NCBI GenBank assembly: GCA_937859825.1
Contig: CALMAP010000020.1
Location: 1 to 7,751, forward strand
Reading direction: 5' to 3'
DNA: 7,751 nucleotides
Origin: an uncultured Terriglobus sp.
GTDB taxonomy: Bacteria > Acidobacteriota > Terriglobia > Terriglobales > Acidobacteriaceae
Shown: positions 5,639 to 7,751 of the stretch, piece after piece
Layout of the letters: every line of letters starts with the position of its first letter
Position numbering within the stretch: the stretch's first letter is position 1
Position numbers and translations under genes: made by a program
The notes under the pieces: model-generated
Told to the model about the DNA's origin: nothing
Seen by the model: the letters and a program-made list of their open reading frames with translations, nothing else
Databases searched by the model: none

Positions 5639-6838
5639 ATGTTTCGTCGTTTGGCCCTTGTTGCCACACTGTCGCTTTCGGCCGCTGCGTTCTCTGCTGC
5701 GCAGAGCACGCCGGTACCCACCTCGCCCACCAGCACCACAGGCACGGGAGGTACGACGAACGATCCTGTGAAAGTGCCGAACAGCGGTCCGACAAACGGT
5801 CCTCCGCCATCCGCGACTCCTGCCGATCTTGAAAAAGCTCGAGAAGACGCGAAGAAAAACAATAACGAGCCCGTGCCCGATCCAGGGGACGACCTTCGCA
5901 AGAACATTAAGAAAGGCTCTCCGGACGACGTAAGCGCGGCAGGTACCCGCGATATCGGTGGCCGCGGCCTGGGTAACTGGTTTTCAACGGACTGGGAAGT
6001 TCGCAACGGCAAGGGCTATGCCATGGAGGTAGAGCGCTCGTCGAAGCTGATCACGGACCCGGTGATAGTGGAATACATTAATCGTGTGGGCCAGAACATC
6101 GTGAAGAATTCCGATGCCAAGGTGCCATTCACGATTAAAGTAATCGACTCGGACGAGATCAATGCCATGGCGCTGCCGGGCGGCTACTTCTACGTGAACA
6201 GCGGTCTGATTCTAGCGGCGGACAATGAGAGCGAACTGGCCGGCGTGATGGCGCATGAAATCGCACATGTGGCCGCGCACCACGCTGCACGCGAGAACAC
6301 GCGCCTTCAGTACATGCAGCTAAGCACCGTGCCTCTGATCTTCATGGGCGGCTACACGGCGTACGGTATTTATGAGGCGTCACAACTCGCAATACCACTC
6401 AGCTTCTTGAAGTTTTCTCGCGAGTTTGAAGCTCAGGCTGACTGGCTGGGCGTGCAGTACTCCTATCGCTCGGGCTACGACCCGCAGGGTCTAGTAACGA
6501 TGTTTGAGAAGCTGCAGGCTTTGGAAAAGCGAAAGCCTGGAGTACTGTCGAAGGCGTTCTCCGACCATCCGCAGACACCTGATCGCATCGCCAAGTCTGA
6601 GGAAGAGATCGCGACCATTCTTCCGGCTCGCCCTGACTATCTTGTTACTACTTCGGAATTCGATGATGTGAAGACGAGGCTGGCGCGCATCCAGAACAAG
6701 CGCAAGATCGATGGAAAGACCGATCCGGGCAAGCCGACATTGCGGCGTACCAGCGCCAGCAATAACGATCCGAGCAGCACAGGATCGCCGCAGGACAAGA
6801 GCGGAGACGACCGGCCAACACTCGGAAGGCGCGACTAA
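5639..6838 (+). CDS. Secreted M48-family zinc metallopeptidase, BepA-like
   Basis: This is a periplasmic zinc protease of the M48 family; its best-known relative BepA helps assemble, or degrades, outer-membrane proteins. The 399-residue product has a signal peptide (MFRRLALVATLSLSAAAFSA, cleaved at about residue 21; no lipobox) and then a disordered Pro/Thr/Gly/Asn-rich and charged segment to about residue 100. The peptidase domain spans about 115-330. Zinc and catalytic residues are complete: HEIAH at 206-210 (H206, E207, H210) and E264 in FEAQAD as third ligand. ALPGGYFYVNSGL (178-190) is the usual M48 substrate strand. SDHPQTPDRI (308-317) matches the conserved HP segment that contains the regulatory histidine in BepA. 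The TPR domain that BepA carries after the protease is missing and replaced by a basic, Ser/Asp-rich tail of about 60 residues. GGGAGA 8 nt upstream supports the start. Targets are unknown; the neighbouring barrel gene makes outer-membrane proteins plausible. Confidence 0.94.
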   Translation: MFRRLALVATLSLSAAAFSAAQSTPVPTSPTSTTGTGGTTNDPVKVPNSGPTNGPPPSATPADLEKAREDAKKNNNEPVPDPGDDLRKNIKKGSPDDVSAAGTRDIGGRGLGNWFSTDWEVRNGKGYAMEVERSSKLITDPVIVEYINRVGQNIVKNSDAKVPFTIKVIDSDEINAMALPGGYFYVNSGLILAADNESELAGVMAHEIAHVAAHHAARENTRLQYMQLSTVPLIFMGGYTAYGIYEASQLAIPLSFLKFSREFEAQADWLGVQYSYRSGYDPQGLVTMFEKLQALEKRKPGVLSKAFSDHPQTPDRIAKSEEEIATILPARPDYLVTTSEFDDVKTRLARIQNKRKIDGKTDPGKPTLRRTSASNNDPSSTGSPQDKSGDDRPTLGRRD

Positions 6839-6860
6839 GTCAATCCTCTGACAGCAGGAA

Positions 6861-6896
6861 AAGAAGGGTCCGCATTTACGCGGACCCTTCTTCTTG
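6861..6896 (+). terminator. Strong intrinsic terminator after the M48 gene
   Basis: A perfect 13-bp stem (AAGAAGGGTCCGC at 6861-6873 with GCGGACCCTTCTT at 6880-6892) closes a 6-nt loop and runs into the T-rich TTCTT. The A-rich left side gives a T-rich tail on the other strand, so it could work in both directions. It isolates queF from the peptidase gene. Confidence 0.88.
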
Positions 6897-6920
6897 GCTT
6901 GAAGCACAACCGTCTAAACT
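6894..6920 (+). promoter_or_regulatory. Putative queF promoter with start codon at the transcription start
   Basis: TAAACT (6915-6920) resembles a -10 box and ends only 6 nt before the queF ATG at 6927. TTGGCT (6894-6899) is a -35-like sequence at a short 15-bp spacing. A start site 6-8 nt past the -10 falls on or beside the ATG, which would give a leaderless message. No Shine-Dalgarno is present, and there is no room for a preQ1 riboswitch. Confidence 0.4.
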
Positions 6921-6926
6921 AAGACT

Positions 6927-7352
6927 ATGGCTTTAACAGAGAGATACACTGACGAGCACGCAGCCGCAGGTCTGGATTTCGACTTTCCTCCTATTGAAAC
7001 GTGGCCGAACCACTTTCGTGCGTACGAGATTCTGATTGACGATCCGGAGTTCACCTCCGTATGCCCGAAGACGGGCCTGCCGGATTTCGGGAAAATCGAG
7101 ATCCGCTACATGCCGAAGGAACGCTGCCTCGAGCTGAAGTCTCTAAAGGAATACCTGTTCTGCTATCGCAATCTGGGGATCTTTCAGGAGAACATCTGCA
7201 ACCGCATTCTTGACGATGTTGTGAAGGCGACCGACCCGGTCTGGTGCGAAGTTAAGGGAGATTTCCGTCCACGAGGCGGCATCTCTACTGTAGTCTGGGC
7301 CACCTACCCTCGTCCTGAAAGCCAAAAAGAGGCGCCTCCTCGAAGAGCCTAA
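6927..7352 (+). CDS. queF: NADPH-dependent 7-cyano-7-deazaguanine (preQ0) reductase
   Basis: QueF reduces the nitrile of preQ0 to the amine of preQ1 using two NADPH, a cytosolic step in making queuosine for the wobble position of GUN-decoding tRNAs. The 141-residue length fits the short, unimodular QueF class typified by Bacillus subtilis. The catalytic pattern is intact: C46 in EFTSVCPKTG forms the thioimide with substrate, D53 in LPDFG is the proton donor, ELKSLKEY (69-76) is the QueF NADPH-binding motif, and E88 in GIFQENI binds the substrate base. The Cys-to-Glu distance of 42 equals that of the Bacillus enzyme (C55 and E97). The last 12 residues are a charged tail. It stands alone between a terminator and the MFS gene; no queC, queD or queE is nearby. 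The start is unambiguous by homology, but without a Shine-Dalgarno. Confidence 0.97.
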   Translation: MALTERYTDEHAAAGLDFDFPPIETWPNHFRAYEILIDDPEFTSVCPKTGLPDFGKIEIRYMPKERCLELKSLKEYLFCYRNLGIFQENICNRILDDVVKATDPVWCEVKGDFRPRGGISTVVWATYPRPESQKEAPPRRA

Positions 7353-7399
7353 GACCAGTAGCAGTATGCCTTACTCTTGAGGGTACCGGGGGTACTCGC

Positions 7400-7751
7400 T
7401 TGGAACGCGGCACAACGCAGAGCAAATCAAAGACCGTAGCAGACGCGAAAGCGGCAACCGTTGCGCTCGTTCTGCTTACTGGGCTGAACCTGGTCAACTA
7501 CATGGACCGGTATGTTCTGCCCGGCGTGCAGGAGATGGTAAAGCAGGACTTCCACGTCTCCGATGAGCAACTTGGCTCACTTGCAACGTGGTTCTTTCTT
7601 ACCTACATCATTGCCGCGCCACTCACTGGCTGGCTCGGCGACCACCTGCCGCGCAAGCCGCTCATCGTGATTGGTGCCGTGTTCTGGAGCGGCGTCAACC
7701 TGTTCACGGCCATGGTCCCCAGCTTCGACTCGTTGCTGGTAAGGCACGCAG
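7400..7751 (+). CDS. MFS transporter, Spinster-like, 3' end outside window
   Basis: This is the N-terminal part (117 codons) of a major facilitator superfamily carrier of the inner membrane. After a short, polar cytosolic N-terminus comes the first membrane helix, ending in LNLVNYMDRYVLPGVQ, a signature of Spinster-like carriers and of organic-anion or sugar-acid relatives. A second helix (LGSLATWFFLTYIIAAPLTG) leads into the MFS motif A loop GWLGDHLPRKPLI and the third helix (IVIGAVFWSGVNLFTAMV). There is no ATG before the one inside the first helix at 7502, so a TTG at 7400 is the likely start; GGGGG at 7388-7392 lies 7 nt before it and could act as ribosome binding site. It follows queF by 47 bp and may share its transcript. 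The substrate cannot be told from this fragment, so a queuosine link is not implied. Confidence 0.85.
   Translation, partial: MERGTTQSKSKTVADAKAATVALVLLTGLNLVNYMDRYVLPGVQEMVKQDFHVSDEQLGSLATWFFLTYIIAAPLTGWLGDHLPRKPLIVIGAVFWSGVNLFTAMVPSFDSLLVRHA

Noticed and set aside
5605..5832. 75-codon frame starting in the M48 leader and overlapping the gene in another frame
   Set aside because: No ribosome binding site of its own, and it crosses the signal-peptide coding region; GGGAGA is spaced for the ATG at 5639.
6841..6926. preQ1 riboswitch upstream of queF
   Set aside because: The space is taken up by a symmetrical 13-bp terminator hairpin and a -10-like box directly before the ATG; no preQ1 aptamer-like hairpin with an A-rich tail is visible.
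7379..7399. Operator-like repeat GGTACC / GGTACT before the MFS gene
   Set aside because: Two GGTAC copies are close together but too short and imperfect to call an operator; GTAC is self-complementary and occurs readily by chance.
1..7751. CRISPR array, tRNA, mobile element or integration site
   Set aside because: No regularly spaced repeats, cloverleaf, transposase, integrase or flanking direct repeats were seen by eye on either strand.

Overview
The window reads like a chromosomal segment of a Gram-negative acidobacterium, probably class Terriglobia (the Granulicella, Terriglobus and Edaphobacter group). This is inferred from the style of the proteins: signal peptides ending in AAQ(S/T), alanine/proline/threonine-rich linkers after them, a short acidobacterial-type outer-membrane barrel and a Spinster-like MFS carrier. 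No marker gene is present to prove it. Coding density is high and the longest gap between genes is 129 bp (5510-5638), so no large stretch is unexplained. I see no tRNA, rRNA, CRISPR array, insertion sequence, integrase or other sign of a mobile island.

Layout. Bases 1-1433 hold the 3' part of a PpiD/SurA-type periplasmic peptidyl-prolyl isomerase, closed by a strong intrinsic terminator (1457-1485). Bases 1538-3918 hold three genes in one direction with short gaps: malQ (4-alpha-glucanotransferase), a 64-residue unknown protein with a strong ribosome binding site, and a 166-residue lone Rossmann domain related to 3-hydroxyacyl-CoA dehydrogenases but lacking the catalytic histidine. A membrane-anchored mono-haem cytochrome c (3931-4650) lies on the minus strand, converging on the Rossmann gene and diverging from an outer-membrane beta-barrel gene (4742-5509). 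A secreted M48 metallopeptidase (5639-6838) follows, with its own recognisable promoter and leader, and ends in a 13-bp-stem terminator. queF (6927-7352, queuosine pathway) starts just behind a -10-like element and may be leaderless. The first 117 codons of an MFS transporter (from a TTG at 7400) run off the right edge.

Function. Three of the nine genes (the PPIase, the beta-barrel protein and the BepA-like M48 protease) concern the periplasm or outer membrane, which loosely suggests an envelope-quality neighbourhood, though terminators and promoters separate them. The others are housekeeping or metabolic. I found no convincing new multi-gene system. The items most worth a second look are the catalytically degenerate dehydrogenase domain next to the 64-residue protein, the leader of the M48 gene, and the apparently leaderless queF.
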